A stretch of 39,359 bases of DNA from Nitrospirota bacterium (lineage in GTDB: Bacteria; Nitrospirota; UBA9217), in assembly GCA_020052615.1 (NCBI GenBank), contig JAGVOT010000135.1, forward strand, positions 1 through 39,359, read 5' to 3'. A model generated the notes under the pieces. The model did not search any database. It was given only the letters and a program-made list of their open reading frames with translations, and was not told where the DNA came from. Shown here piece by piece: positions 6,982 through 16,527 of this stretch; position 1 is the stretch's first letter; every line of letters starts with the position of its first letter. The position numbers were made by a program, and so were the translations under genes.

Positions 6982-7653
6982 ATGGCATTCATTGATCTCA
7001 AGGACGTTACCAAGGCTTTTCACGCGGGTGAGGAGGAGTATCCGGCGGTGCGGGGCGTCTCGCTCGGCATCGAGAGCGGAGAGTTCGTCGCGGTCATGGG
7101 GCCGTCGGGCTCGGGGAAAAGCACGCTCCTCTCCCTGGTGGGAGGCCTGAGCCATGCGACGTCGGGCATCGTATCGGTGGACGGGATCGACCTCGGCTCC
7201 CTCGGGCCGAACAAGCTTTCGGATTTCCGGAGGGAGTATCTGGGATTCGTGTTCCAGTCGTTCTACCTGGTGCCCTATCTTACGGCGCTCGAAAACGTCA
7301 TGCTGCCGCTCACGGTCCAGCCGGGGATGAACGGAACGGCAGGCGACGCGGCGCAGGAGGCCCTCCGGAAGGTGGGGCTTGCCGCGAAGTCCCGCCGGCT
7401 CCCGTCCCAGCTTTCGGGCGGCGAGCAGGAACGCGTCGCCATCGCCCGGGCGATCGTGAACAAGCCGCCGGTGATCCTCGCCGACGAACCCACGGGGAAC
7501 CTGGACACGAAGACCGGCGATCAGGTATTGGACATGCTTCAGGACCTGAACCGCGGCGGCCATACCGTCGTCATGGTGACGCACAACGTGGAGAACGCGA
7601 AGCGGGCGGGACGGACCATCGAGATCCGGGACGGGCAGGTCGTGTCAAACTGA
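6982..7653 (+). CDS. ABC transporter ATPase (LolD/MacB type)
   Basis: 223 residues, standard length for this class. Walker [10 protein letters not shown] (40-48), signature [14 protein letters not shown], Walker [12 protein letters not shown] and switch histidine VTHN are all present and intact. A TCAGGAG site precedes ATG 6982. It energises the permease encoded 168 bases upstream. In that gap lies a compound hairpin that could tune the ATPase level or process the transcript. Confidence 0.93.
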   Translation: MAFIDLKDVTKAFHAGEEEYPAVRGVSLGIESGEFVAVMGPSGSGKSTLLSLVGGLSHATSGIVSVDGIDLGSLGPNKLSDFRREYLGFVFQSFYLVPYLTALENVMLPLTVQPGMNGTAGDAAQEALRKVGLAAKSRRLPSQLSGGEQERVAIARAIVNKPPVILADEPTGNLDTKTGDQVLDMLQDLNRGGHTVVMVTHNVENAKRAGRTIEIRDGQVVSN

Positions 7654-7891
7654 ACTTCGCCGGGGAAGCATGTGAAGAACGCCGTTGCTGAGACAACTGA
7701 TGCGGGGCAAAGACGGGATACCAGGATCATGAACCACCGGCTGCGGCTCGACAGAGCTCGTCGAGGTCATGGCAGCACACGGTGGGGACTATTCCGACCT
7801 GAAACCGGGACAGCCCGTCGCCCGACCTTATCCGTGCGTCCCGGCAACGTCGGGACCCATGGTTGCAGAACGTTCTTCGATGTAGGTTGGT
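7654..7891. other. Gap between converging genes, no gene supported
   Basis: About 240 bases between the ends of the ATPase and barrel genes. A small palindrome CTCGAC/GTCGAG (about 7746-7764) is the only structure I see. A possible 81-residue frame here is arginine-rich and lacks family features. Confidence 0.5.
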
Positions 7892-8557
7892 TCAGAACTC
7901 GAACAGGAATCCCATGAGGTAGCTGGTCCCGCCGAGGTTCACCTCGGGCGTTCCCACCGTTGCCTTCGTGACCTGGACCTCGCCGAAGAGATAGGTATGC
8001 TCAATGCCGAAATCGGAGGAAAGGTTGTGCGCCGCCCGGGGGTCAAGACCATCCAGGAGGAACTGCAGCCCCGCCCTCCCGTGGTATCCATCGGCTGAAC
8101 CGCGGGTCGTTTCCTGATCTTCGGTCTTCACACGGTAGTACATCCGCGTCCATCCCCCTCCCGCGTAAGGTACGACCCACTGTGTTTCCTTGAACACTCC
8201 TCGAAACAGGACGAAGACGTTGAGCGGCGCAAGCTCGTAGTCCACCCGCCCGGTCAGGACCGTACCGCCGAAAAGCGCGCTGTTCAGGGGAGCCGAGGCC
8301 AGCCCCCGGTCCTTGATATATCCCCCTTCGATGCCCACCTCAACCTGCCTGACCACCTTGTACGCCAGAGATCCCGCATAGTGCCAAGTCTTGTCGTCGC
8401 CATAGTAGGCCTTCCAGTTGTCGATGTCGGGATAGAAATATCCTCCCTTGAACTCGAGGGACCAGTTTGGTGCGGGCTCTGCGGGGTCCGCCGCGGGAAC
8501 GACCGCGGGGACGGCCAGCAGCATGACGAGCAACAGGACGATCGTTCGAACGCTCAT
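7892..8557 (-). CDS. Outer-membrane beta-barrel protein
   Basis: 221 residues: cleavable signal peptide (about 1-22, ending VPAAD), then alternating amphipathic strands (WSLEFKGGYFYP, VEVGIEGGYI, YLMGFLFEF) and a terminal phenylalanine, the usual signature for BAM-inserted barrels. Eight to ten strands would fit its size. Its start overlaps the stop of the upstream CFI-box protein gene by 4 bases (ATGA), so the two are co-translated. A role as an outer-membrane partner of that exported protein is inferred from the coupling. No enzymatic motif is visible. Confidence 0.8.
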   Translation of the reverse strand: MSVRTIVLLLVMLLAVPAVVPAADPAEPAPNWSLEFKGGYFYPDIDNWKAYYGDDKTWHYAGSLAYKVVRQVEVGIEGGYIKDRGLASAPLNSALFGGTVLTGRVDYELAPLNVFVLFRGVFKETQWVVPYAGGGWTRMYYRVKTEDQETTRGSADGYHGRAGLQFLLDGLDPRAAHNLSSDFGIEHTYLFGEVQVTKATVGTPEVNLGGTSYLMGFLFEF

Positions 8558-10482
8558 GATGGATACCCCTCAGGGTGGTGTGCACGCAGGGACCTCTTCC
8601 GGCGTGCGAGAAGCGCCGTCGGCGCGATCAGAAGCATTGCCGCGACGGCAAGCGCCAGGGAAGGCGCGCGGGTGATCACGAGGACAAGGGAGACGACCGG
8701 ATCGAGCGCCGCACGGACGAAAGGCTTCAGGCCGGGGTGCTCATTCAGGTACTGCGCCGCGGCGGGAGAGAACGAGTAATACCAGCGGACAAAGGACCTT
8801 CCCGGCGCATTCGTCTGGAGATGCCGGTCCCGGAACTCCCGGAGGACCTTGACGGCAAAGGCATCGCGGGACCCGTAGGCGGCTGTGGCGATGAAGCATC
8901 CCGTGTTCGGCAGGTTGGGGTAGGGGACGAGCTTCTCGGGAAGGCCCTGTACAGGGTCGGACGGCGGGCTTATTCCCGGCACGCCCACGTACAGGACCAA
9001 CTCTTCGGAATACCTGCTTTCGTCCTGAACTCCCGGATCGCCCGCTGTTGACGAGAGGTCGTACGCCGTCACCGCAAGATAGTACGGGGACTGAGCTTCC
9101 GCGGTTATCGAAATGGTATAGAGCTCTCCATTCACCAGTCCCGACAGGGTGTAGGACGTCGCGTTCGTGACGGTGATGGGAGGGAACGTAAGCGTCGGCG
9201 CGGACGACAGGCTGTAGTTGATGATGTAGCTTGTCGCCCCGGGAACGGCGGCCCAGGAAAGAAGGAGGCCTTCATTGCGGGGCTGCGGGGTGAACAATAC
9301 GGGCTTTGCGGGAGTTGCCGCGGTGGTGGTCAGCCCGGTGAGGACCACGCTGGTAGCGGTGTCCACATCGATGGGCGATGTCCTGGTCACGCCTGATACG
9401 ACGGCGTCGGTACCCGTGTAGCTCCCCCCCGGCGCCTGTCCGGAAGTCTTTCCATAATATACGTTGTAGCCCTTCGTGGAGTAGGCGTTGTTCGGAGACC
9501 ACGAGAGCGTGATGGTGTCGGTGATCGTCCCCGATGATGCCGAGACAACGCCGGAAACGTTGGAAACGATGAACGGTATCCTGTCGGACTGGCCGCCATA
9601 GGCGCCGATGTCGGTCCCTGACAGATTTCCTGTGTTATTGAAGCCCACCGAGGTGTCTCCCGCCGTTATGCACGGCGAACTGGCCAGCAGGTGGAAATCC
9701 AATTGGGTGATGTCGTTCGCTCCGATGAAGACGAAGGACGGGTCGAGCGTGGAAATGTTCCCATTCGCAGTGGTGAAATTAGGGTCAGACGAGAACGGTG
9801 TGGTCGTGACCGTTGTTATCAAAGGGGGACCGATGGTGCCGCCAAAGAAAAGGTTGTTCTTTATGGAGGACAGGGACACGTTCGAAGAGATCGCCGTACT
9901 GCTGGTGCTTTGGTAGAAGATATTGTTGATGATATTAAGATTTGCATCGTTGGATACAATACCGCTGCCGTTCAAATAGAACGTGTTATTGAAGACGCTC
10001 GTTGCCAGCGATCCTGATGTCGTGATCGCTGTACTGCCGGTCCCTACCTCGAATAGGTTGTTCCTGATGACGAGGGACGATGAATTCTGGACCGCGATGC
10101 CGACGTTCGCGCTGAAGAAAGTGATATTTCTGATGCTCATGGATGGGTTCGTCACGCCGCTGATGGTAAGGATCGTACCCGAACCGCCGCCGTTGAAGAT
10201 CGTCCGGCTGGTCTCGATGCCGTAGATCGAAACACTTTTATTCAGCGTTTCGTTCGCTACGGTGTGCGTGCCGGGACGTATTTCTATTGAATCACCCGCA
10301 ATTGCGTTGATGACGGCATCGTGAAACGAGAGATAGCAGATCGTCGTTGTCGTGACCGTGGGGCATTGATCGTTTGTTTCCACCACGACGTGCGTTACGG
10401 CGGCCACGGATGGGGACGAGATCAGCAGCACCGCGGCGGTGAGGAAAGCGGCAGACAGCGATAGCGATGAACAATATTTCAT
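8554..10482 (-). CDS. Exported beta-helix/FN3 protein with CFI-box C-terminal signal
   Basis: 642 residues. Signal peptide about 1-27; parallel beta-helix region (about 60-260) rich in N/S/T/I repeats such as NNLF, NNTFY, NNIFY, typical of NosD/right-handed helix proteins; two fibronectin-III-like modules (about 300-390 and 395-500); then a C-terminal block starting CFIATAAYGS (C529) followed by VKVLREFRDRHL, GRSFVRWYYSFSP, a hydrophobic helix and a basic tail (RRKRS). This is the CFI-box C-terminal domain, thought to be a surface or membrane sorting region. Serine/threonine enrichment suggests a surface protein. It is coupled to the barrel gene and has its own consensus-like promoter. Confidence 0.82.
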   Translation of the reverse strand: MKYCSSLSLSAAFLTAAVLLISSPSVAAVTHVVVETNDQCPTVTTTTICYLSFHDAVINAIAGDSIEIRPGTHTVANETLNKSVSIYGIETSRTIFNGGGSGTILTISGVTNPSMSIRNITFFSANVGIAVQNSSSLVIRNNLFEVGTGSTAITTSGSLATSVFNNTFYLNGSGIVSNDANLNIINNIFYQSTSSTAISSNVSLSSIKNNLFFGGTIGPPLITTVTTTPFSSDPNFTTANGNISTLDPSFVFIGANDITQLDFHLLASSPCITAGDTSVGFNNTGNLSGTDIGAYGGQSDRIPFIVSNVSGVVSASSGTITDTITLSWSPNNAYSTKGYNVYYGKTSGQAPGGSYTGTDAVVSGVTRTSPIDVDTATSVVLTGLTTTAATPAKPVLFTPQPRNEGLLLSWAAVPGATSYIINYSLSSAPTLTFPPITVTNATSYTLSGLVNGELYTISITAEAQSPYYLAVTAYDLSSTAGDPGVQDESRYSEELVLYVGVPGISPPSDPVQGLPEKLVPYPNLPNTGCFIATAAYGSRDAFAVKVLREFRDRHLQTNAPGRSFVRWYYSFSPAAAQYLNEHPGLKPFVRAALDPVVSLVLVITRAPSLALAVAAMLLIAPTALLARRKRSLRAHHPEGYPS

Positions 10483-10505
10483 TGTGAACCCCCGTGATCT
10501 TTTAG

Positions 10506-10534
10506 AAAATACCTAAATAGACGATGAAAGTCAA
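10506..10534 (-). promoter_or_regulatory. Promoter of the CFI-box/barrel operon
   Basis: On the minus strand TTGACT (10534-10529), 17-base spacer, TATTTT (10511-10506). The start codon is at 10482 with a G-rich ribosome site. Confidence 0.6.
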
Positions 10535-10638
10535 TTAAATTGCCGTGGCAGGCGGGCAGCTACGCCGCGACGGCAGGCCGGGATCCGCAATAAGTATTGT
10601 GATAAACTATATTTACTGTTTTTTTCTTCATTGCACTG

Positions 10639-10647
10639 TGTTATAAT
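10639..10647 (+). promoter_or_regulatory. Extended -10 promoter for the NHL gene
   Basis: TGTTATAAT: a perfect TATAAT with upstream TG. No good -35 is present, as expected for extended -10 promoters. The start codon is 72 bases downstream. Confidence 0.5.
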
Positions 10648-10719
10648 CCAACCCATCATTGCAGGCATGCCGCAGGAGGCCGGTCTCCCTTCTTGCGTGT
10701 GTCCTGCCGGGAGGATTCC

Positions 10720-13700
10720 ATGGCCCTGTACCGCTTCGCCGTACGCATTTCAGTTCCGCTCCTGTTCCTTGTTCTCATTGCCTCGTCGTCGCCCGCCTAC
10801 CAGCAGTTCGAGTTCGTACGGGAGATCGGCGAGTCAGGGAAAAAAACTCCCCAGCGTCTGCTGAACGAACCCCGGGCGCTTGCCCTTGCCGGCGACCGCA
10901 TCTACATCGCCGACACCGACGCCCATCGCGTCGTCGTGCTTGACCCGTCGGGAAAGACCGTGCTCACCTGGGGAAGCAGGGGGGACCGGAACGGCCAGTT
11001 CAAGGACCCCTCGGGCATTGCCGTGGACGAGCAGGGGAACGTGTATGTCGCTGACGGGGGGAACGGGCGCATCCAGATATTCGACGGCAACGGCATGTTC
11101 CTCCGGGGCTTCGGCACCGAAGGATTGGGCCCGAAGCAATTCAGCGATCCAGGCGGCATCAGCGTCGGCCAGGGGCTTCTCTATGTTGCCGACGGGGGGA
11201 ACAGCCGCGTTCAGGTTCTCACGACGGGAGGGATATTCCTGGGCCAGATCACCGTGACGACCAAAAAGGACGACATGAAGACCCCGGTGGATGTGGCCGT
11301 TGATGCTCAGAACCGGATCTATGTTCTCGACAGCGACAGGAACAAGGTGCGTGTCTTCAACGGCGGCGGGGTCCAGACGCTTGCGTTCGGTGGAAGCGGA
11401 AAGGGGACCGAAGGATTTGACGAACCGCTGGGGCTTGCCGTTGACGGCGCGGGCAATATCTATGTTGCCGACAGCGGGAACGCCAAGATCAAGAAGTTCG
11501 ATCCCCAGGGCAAACTGCTCGGCTCCATAGGATCGGAAGGACTTGGCCCGGGGCAGTTCAGAAGGCCGTCGGGGATCAAGGTCGACCGCGAGGGAAAGAT
11601 CCATCTCCTGGACCGCGGCAAGCATACGCTCCAGATATTCACCAGCGAGATCGCCGACAAGCCGCTCGTTCCTGTCTCCCCGCCTCCATCGGTCAGCCTG
11701 ATGAAGGAGATCCCGGGCGAGGTCGTCGCCCTTCTGGCGGACAAACAGCTCTGGGGCCTCTCCGGCGACGCTCTGGCCGAGCTGGGGGCCGAGGCCGGGA
11801 AAAGGATCGGGAGCCGGGGGAGCGAGCCGGCCATGCTCAAGGACCCGCGGGGGATGACGGTCGATGCCACCGGGAACTTCTGGGTCGCCGACACGGGCAA
11901 CGACCGTCTGCAGAAGTTCGGGCGTGACGGCGCATTGCTCCAGGTGATCGGCCGGTCCGGGTCGAAGGAGGGAGAGTTCAGCGCTCCTTCCGACGTCGCC
12001 CTGACCCTGAAGGGGAACATCGTCGTCGCCGACACCGGCAACCGCCGGGTGCAGGTCTTCAGCGCAAAGGGCCTGTTCCTCGGCGCCTTCGGCAGGTCGG
12101 GCGGACAGGCTGGGCAGCTCTCAGAGCCTGTCGGGCTTGCCGTTGACGGCAGCGAGAACATCTACGTCGTTGACCGGGGCAACAACCGGATCGCCAAGTA
12201 CGACAATTCCGGCGGACTGCTGTGGGAGGCCGGAAAGGCGGGAAAACAGGACGGCGAGTTCAAGGAGCCGGAATCCATCATCGTGTCGGCGGACGGCGAG
12301 GTATACGTCCTTGACACGGGCAACGGACGGGTGCAGATCTTCGACCGGAACGGTAAATTCCTGCGCAAGTTCGGGAGCGAAGGGAAGGGCCCCGGCGAGT
12401 TCCTGTCGCCTGTCGGGCTTGCCCTGGAAGGTGGCACCCGGCTTTTCGTCGGCGACCGCGGCAACAAGCGGGTGCAGGTCTTCACCCTGCTGCATACCCC
12501 GGCGGTCCCGGCCGAGGTGACGGCCCAGGCGAAGATGAACGAGGTCCAGGTGAGCTGGAAGCCGGGACCCGAGACGTACCTGGAGCACTACAAGGTCTAC
12601 CGCGCCGATGCTCCGGGCGGCGAGTACAAGCTGCTCACCGCCACGGCGGAGCCGTTCTTCGTGGACCGGGGACTGCCGAGCAACCGGTCGTACCACTACC
12701 GCATCAGCAGCCGGGCCAGGGACGGCAATGAGAGCTCATTGTCGGGCACCGTGTCGGCGGTGACGCCGCGCCTCGTGCCCTCGCCGCCGAAAAAGGTGAG
12801 GATCGATGCCGCGGAGAAGCAGATCACCCTTTCATGGCTACCGAACCTGGAGCCCTTCGTGAGCGCCTACCGGGTATACCGGACCACGCAGCTCGGCGCC
12901 GGGTTCGCGCCGGCCGCCACGATCGACCGCACCCTCTATATCGACGGATCGCTGACCGATGACACGCTCTATTACTATCAGGTCACGGCCGTGGGAAAAG
13001 AAGGGGACGAGAGCCAGCCGAGCGAGGTGATCTTCGCCTCCACGCCCAAGGCATCGCTCACCGCGCCGCCCGTGGAGATGGTCACGATCGAGATGCGCGA
13101 GATCTTCGCGTCTTCCTACAAGCACTATGAGTCCCATCCCCTGGGGAAGGTCGTGCTCCGGAACAATACGGACATCCCGTTCCCCGCCGCGAAGCTCACC
13201 TTCTCCATCAAGGACTACATGGACTTCCCGACGGAGATCGCTGTCCCCGAGATCGGCCCGAAGCAGGGGACGGACCTGCTGGTCAAACCGGTGTTCAACA
13301 ACCGCATCCTGGAAGTGACGGAGAACACGCCGCTCCAGAGCGAGATCGCCCTGACCTACTACAGCGCCGGCGAGGCGAAGACCGTGAAACGGAGCTTCCC
13401 GGTCATGCTCTATGAGCGCCATGCCATGACGTGGGACCAGAAAGAGAAGATCGGGGCCTTCGTGACGCCGAAGGACCCGCCGGTGGCGGACTTTGCCCGC
13501 GGCGTGATCCAGCCGTACGTGGACGCCTATCCGAACCTGCATCCGTCCCTCGTCTATGGCCGGACCGTGTACGCCGCCCTCGGGGTGTACGGGCTGTCGT
13601 ACATCGTCGATCCTTCAAGCCCCTTCCAGGAGTTCTCGGAGAAGGCGACGGTCGTCGATTACCTCCAGTATCCCCGCGACACCCTTGCCCGGAAGAGCGG

Positions 13701-14526
13701 CGACTGCGATGACCTCACTGTCCTGTTCGCGTCGGCCCTGGAGAACATCGGCATCGGGACCGCGCTCGTCGACGTTCCGGGCCACGTATTCATCATTTTC
13801 AACACCGGGGTGACGGAAGCGGAGAAGAACACCCTGGGATTCTCCGATTCCCTCCTGGTCGTCCATCGCGGCACGGTCTGGATACCCGTGGAGATGACCC
13901 TGGTGGGTTCGTCGTTCACCCGGGCATGGCAGAAGGGCGCCGAGGAATACCGTGACTGGTCGGCGAAAGGGAAGGTCGAGATCGTCGAGACCCAGAAGGC
14001 ATGGGAGCAGTTCCGGCCGGTAACGCTCCCGACCGTTGACGGGAAGCAGATCAAGATCAGGCAGGAGGAGATCGAGGCGAAGTACAAGGACGAGCTCGAG
14101 GCATTGGGCCGCCAGCGGCTGGCATCGCTCTCGGCCGGATATCTTGCCGCCCTCAAGCAAAGGCCCGACGACGTTTCCGCCCTTGCCCAGCTCGGCATCC
14201 TGTACGGCGAGAACGGCCTGTATACCGAGGCGCTCGAGCAGTTCCAGAAACTGCTTGCCGTGGAGAAGGACAATGCCATGGCGCTGAACAACATCGGGAA
14301 CATCTATTTCCTGCAGGAGCGCCTGGACGAGGCGCGCCAGGCCTATGAGGCGTCGCTCCGGGTCGATCCGGGCGACACGGGCATCATGGTGAACCTGTGC
14401 CGCATCAAGATGCGGGAAGGGAAGAAGGAGGATGCCCGGAAGCTTTTCAAGGAGGCGGCGGCCGCGGACCCGCGGGTCCTGCGCCGGTACGGCGACCTTG
14501 CCGCCGAGCTGGGAGTGACGAAATAA
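10720..14526 (+). CDS. Large exported NHL-FN3-transglutaminase-TPR protein
   Basis: 1268 residues from ATG 10720 (CGGGAGGA six bases upstream); an in-frame upstream ATG at 10693 would add a non-signal extension. Signal peptide about 1-27. NHL beta-propeller repeats fill about 30-590, with recurring VADxGNxRVQxF and GPGQFxxPxGI. Two FN3 modules span about 592-780. A transglutaminase/protease-like domain follows with GDCDDL (C996) and GHVF (H1022). C-terminal TPRs occupy about 1148-1265. NHL and TPR mediate protein binding; the Cys-His pair suggests a peptidase or transamidase. A periplasmic or surface scaffold processing envelope proteins is plausible, but no substrate is visible. Confidence 0.85.
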   Translation: MALYRFAVRISVPLLFLVLIASSSPAYQQFEFVREIGESGKKTPQRLLNEPRALALAGDRIYIADTDAHRVVVLDPSGKTVLTWGSRGDRNGQFKDPSGIAVDEQGNVYVADGGNGRIQIFDGNGMFLRGFGTEGLGPKQFSDPGGISVGQGLLYVADGGNSRVQVLTTGGIFLGQITVTTKKDDMKTPVDVAVDAQNRIYVLDSDRNKVRVFNGGGVQTLAFGGSGKGTEGFDEPLGLAVDGAGNIYVADSGNAKIKKFDPQGKLLGSIGSEGLGPGQFRRPSGIKVDREGKIHLLDRGKHTLQIFTSEIADKPLVPVSPPPSVSLMKEIPGEVVALLADKQLWGLSGDALAELGAEAGKRIGSRGSEPAMLKDPRGMTVDATGNFWVADTGNDRLQKFGRDGALLQVIGRSGSKEGEFSAPSDVALTLKGNIVVADTGNRRVQVFSAKGLFLGAFGRSGGQAGQLSEPVGLAVDGSENIYVVDRGNNRIAKYDNSGGLLWEAGKAGKQDGEFKEPESIIVSADGEVYVLDTGNGRVQIFDRNGKFLRKFGSEGKGPGEFLSPVGLALEGGTRLFVGDRGNKRVQVFTLLHTPAVPAEVTAQAKMNEVQVSWKPGPETYLEHYKVYRADAPGGEYKLLTATAEPFFVDRGLPSNRSYHYRISSRARDGNESSLSGTVSAVTPRLVPSPPKKVRIDAAEKQITLSWLPNLEPFVSAYRVYRTTQLGAGFAPAATIDRTLYIDGSLTDDTLYYYQVTAVGKEGDESQPSEVIFASTPKASLTAPPVEMVTIEMREIFASSYKHYESHPLGKVVLRNNTDIPFPAAKLTFSIKDYMDFPTEIAVPEIGPKQGTDLLVKPVFNNRILEVTENTPLQSEIALTYYSAGEAKTVKRSFPVMLYERHAMTWDQKEKIGAFVTPKDPPVADFARGVIQPYVDAYPNLHPSLVYGRTVYAALGVYGLSYIVDPSSPFQEFSEKATVVDYLQYPRDTLARKSGDCDDLTVLFASALENIGIGTALVDVPGHVFIIFNTGVTEAEKNTLGFSDSLLVVHRGTVWIPVEMTLVGSSFTRAWQKGAEEYRDWSAKGKVEIVETQKAWEQFRPVTLPTVDGKQIKIRQEEIEAKYKDELEALGRQRLASLSAGYLAALKQRPDDVSALAQLGILYGENGLYTEALEQFQKLLAVEKDNAMALNNIGNIYFLQERLDEARQAYEASLRVDPGDTGIMVNLCRIKMREGKKEDARKLFKEAAAADPRVLRRYGDLAAELGVTK

Positions 14527-14530
14527 CAGC

Positions 14531-14630
14531 AGTGCGGAGTGCGGAATTCGGAGTGCGGAGTGAGGATCAACAAGAGGGGAACGTCATGTTTTGGTCTTCA
14601 TTCCGCATTCCACACTCGACACTCCGCACT
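14531..14630. repeat. Compound hairpin, GAGTGCGGA family
   Basis: Left arm 14531-14564 iterates AGTGCGGA; right arm 14599-14630 iterates TCCGCACT/ACTC. The arms are imperfect reverse complements with a loop of about 34 bases, between the NHL gene and the following small gene. Confidence 0.75.
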
Positions 14631-14650
14631 ATAATGAGAGGGAGGTTTAT

Positions 14651-15157
14651 ATGATCAGAATAGCCATCATCGCGTTCAGCATGCTTGCCCTGTGCGCTAC
14701 CATGCCATCGGCCCAGGAGAAGAGGGAGTCGGGGATCTCCTCGTGGTTCAAGGAGCTCCAGAAGAAGATCGACATCATCTCCCCCCGGAAGAGCCTTTCG
14801 GTGAGCACGGGCGTGGCAGGCGTGCGCGGCGCCAGGGATGACAGCAGCAGGAGCAAGCTCTATTGGAAAGGCAAGAAGGGCGATGAGGCGGTGACCGAGG
14901 CGGAGCTGGCCGAGTTCAAGGAAGGCCTCGCGTTCATCGAAGCGGGCAAGAGGACCGAGGCGACCCATGAGTTCGAAGAGTTCATGATGCAGTATCCCGA
15001 CAGCGCGCTCATTCCCGACGCAAAGAAGACCCTGGACATAATGAAGATGGAAGCGAAGGCCGAGCCGGCTGCGGAAGCAAAGGCGGAGCCGAAGGCTGAC
15101 AGGCAGCCGGAGGTCAAGGCTGAGGCAAAGCCGGAACCGAAGGAGGAAGGCAGGTAG
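14651..15157 (+). CDS. Exported small protein with Lys/Glu/Ala/Pro tail
   Basis: 168 residues from ATG 14651 (GGGAGG upstream); an upstream in-frame ATG at 14591 would be encoded by the hairpin element and is rejected. Signal peptide about 1-22 (ends MPSAQ). The middle part AEFKEGLAFIEAGKRTEATHEFEEF...YPDSALIPDAKKTLDIM has the helix pattern of one TPR/YbgF-like outer-membrane assembly repeat. The last 40 residues repeat EAKAEPK, a probably disordered linker. It follows the NHL-TPR protein on the same strand and may be its partner. It is closed by a strong terminator. Confidence 0.75.
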   Translation: MIRIAIIAFSMLALCATMPSAQEKRESGISSWFKELQKKIDIISPRKSLSVSTGVAGVRGARDDSSRSKLYWKGKKGDEAVTEAELAEFKEGLAFIEAGKRTEATHEFEEFMMQYPDSALIPDAKKTLDIMKMEAKAEPAAEAKAEPKADRQPEVKAEAKPEPKEEGR

Positions 15158-15185
15158 CAGTATCGATCAGAAGAAACGATCACGC

Positions 15186-15221
15186 AAAGGCAGGGAAGGC
15201 GCCCTGCCTTTTCTCTTTTTT
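15186..15221 (+). terminator. Rho-independent terminator
   Basis: Stem AAAGGCAGGG/CCCTGCCTTT with a six-base loop and a TTCTCTTTTTT tract. The same AAGGCAGGG stem recurs at 16515-16536 on the other side of the MFS gene. Confidence 0.92.
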
Positions 15222-15261
15222 CCGCTGGACTGTCTCTCGTCAATCTGTTACGCTTTGCCCC

Positions 15262-16527
15262 ATGACCGCTCATCGCGCAGCTACCCGCAATCCCTGGACG
15301 TTCGTTCCCACGCTCTATTTCGCCGAGGGCCTTCCTTACGCCATCATCAACATCGTCTCTACGCTGCTCTACGTGGACATGGGCGTCCCGAACGACACCA
15401 TGACGAAGTGGACGTCCTTGCTCATGTGGCCTTGGATCCTCAAACCGCTGTGGGCGCCCCTGGTGGACGCCTACGCGACAAAGCGCCGCTGGATGCTGGC
15501 CATGCATGCAGCCATGTCCATCTGCTGTATCGCCGCCGGCCTCCTGCTTAGTTCGCACCACTTTTTCCTCCTGACCTTTATGGCATTCTTCATCGGCGCG
15601 TTCATTTCAGCGACCTACGATATTGCAGCCGACGGGTTCTATATGCTGGCGTTGAACGAGCGGGACCAGGCGCTCTACAACGGTTTCCGGGCGGGCTTCT
15701 ACCGGCTGGCGATGGTCTTCGCTTCCGGTGCGCTGGTCTATCTGGCGGGAAAGTTGGAGGTATCGACAGGATCGGCGGCGCAGAGCTGGATGATCGCCCT
15801 GTTTACCGCGGGGGTCATCTTCCTCGCTGCGCTTGGCTATCACAGCGTGATGCTTCCCCGCCCTGTAACGGACCATCCGTCACGGGACGCAACGACGCAG
15901 CGATCGGCGTCATTCCGCGACATCATTCGGGCGTACTTCCAGCAGGAGCGCATCGGCGTCGTGATCGCGTTCATCGTGTTCTATCGCCTGGGCGAGGCCA
16001 TGCTTCTGAAACTGGTCCAGCCGTTCCTGAAACAGGGCCGTGACGTGGGAGGGCTCGGGCTGTCCACGTCGGATGTCGGCATCGTGTATGGAACGGTCGG
16101 TATCCTTGCGCTCATCGGAGGCGGTATCCTGGGCGGATATCTTATTGCAAAGTACGGATTGCGGCGCTGTCTCTGGCCCTTCGTGATCGCGATGCATCTG
16201 CCGGACCTGTTCTTCGTTTACCTCGCCTATGTCCAGCCATCGATCGCCTGGGCATATCCGCTCGTGGCCATGGAACAGTTCGGGTACGGTCTGGGATTCA
16301 CCATTTTCACCGTCTATCTGATGTATTCGGCCGAAGGCGAGTATAAGACCTCCCACTATGCCATCTCGACCGGGATCATGGCGTTCGGCATGTGGTTGGC
16401 GACCTATTGGAGCGGCGACGTGCAGCAGTATCTCGGGTATCAGAAGTTCTTCATCGTTGTCTGCTTCCTTACCATCCCCGGCATGCTGACCATCCCGTTC
16501 CTGCCGAAAAAAGAAAGGCAGGGATGA
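15262..16527 (+). CDS. MFS transporter, AmpG-like
   Basis: 421 residues with twelve predicted helices and the N-terminal YFAEGLPYAIINIVSTLLYVD pattern characteristic of the AmpG/PAT branch of the major facilitator superfamily, which imports muropeptides or related sugars from the periplasm for recycling. There is no ribosome site before ATG 15262; a TGGACT-17-TACGCT promoter ends seven bases before the ATG, so the mRNA may be leaderless. No recycling enzyme is adjacent, though a NagA-like gene lies 3 kb away. The gene is bracketed by two terminators with the same stem. The substrate is inferred from family only. Confidence 0.82.
   Translation: MTAHRAATRNPWTFVPTLYFAEGLPYAIINIVSTLLYVDMGVPNDTMTKWTSLLMWPWILKPLWAPLVDAYATKRRWMLAMHAAMSICCIAAGLLLSSHHFFLLTFMAFFIGAFISATYDIAADGFYMLALNERDQALYNGFRAGFYRLAMVFASGALVYLAGKLEVSTGSAAQSWMIALFTAGVIFLAALGYHSVMLPRPVTDHPSRDATTQRSASFRDIIRAYFQQERIGVVIAFIVFYRLGEAMLLKLVQPFLKQGRDVGGLGLSTSDVGIVYGTVGILALIGGGILGGYLIAKYGLRRCLWPFVIAMHLPDLFFVYLAYVQPSIAWAYPLVAMEQFGYGLGFTIFTVYLMYSAEGEYKTSHYAISTGIMAFGMWLATYWSGDVQQYLGYQKFFIVVCFLTIPGMLTIPFLPKKERQG

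Noticed and set aside
7672-7917. Possible 81-residue gene after the ATPase
   Set aside because: Arginine-rich, overlaps the barrel gene end and has no family signal.
10548-10610. c-di-GMP riboswitch before the NHL gene
   Set aside because: No GEMM core or paired helices of the expected type could be found.
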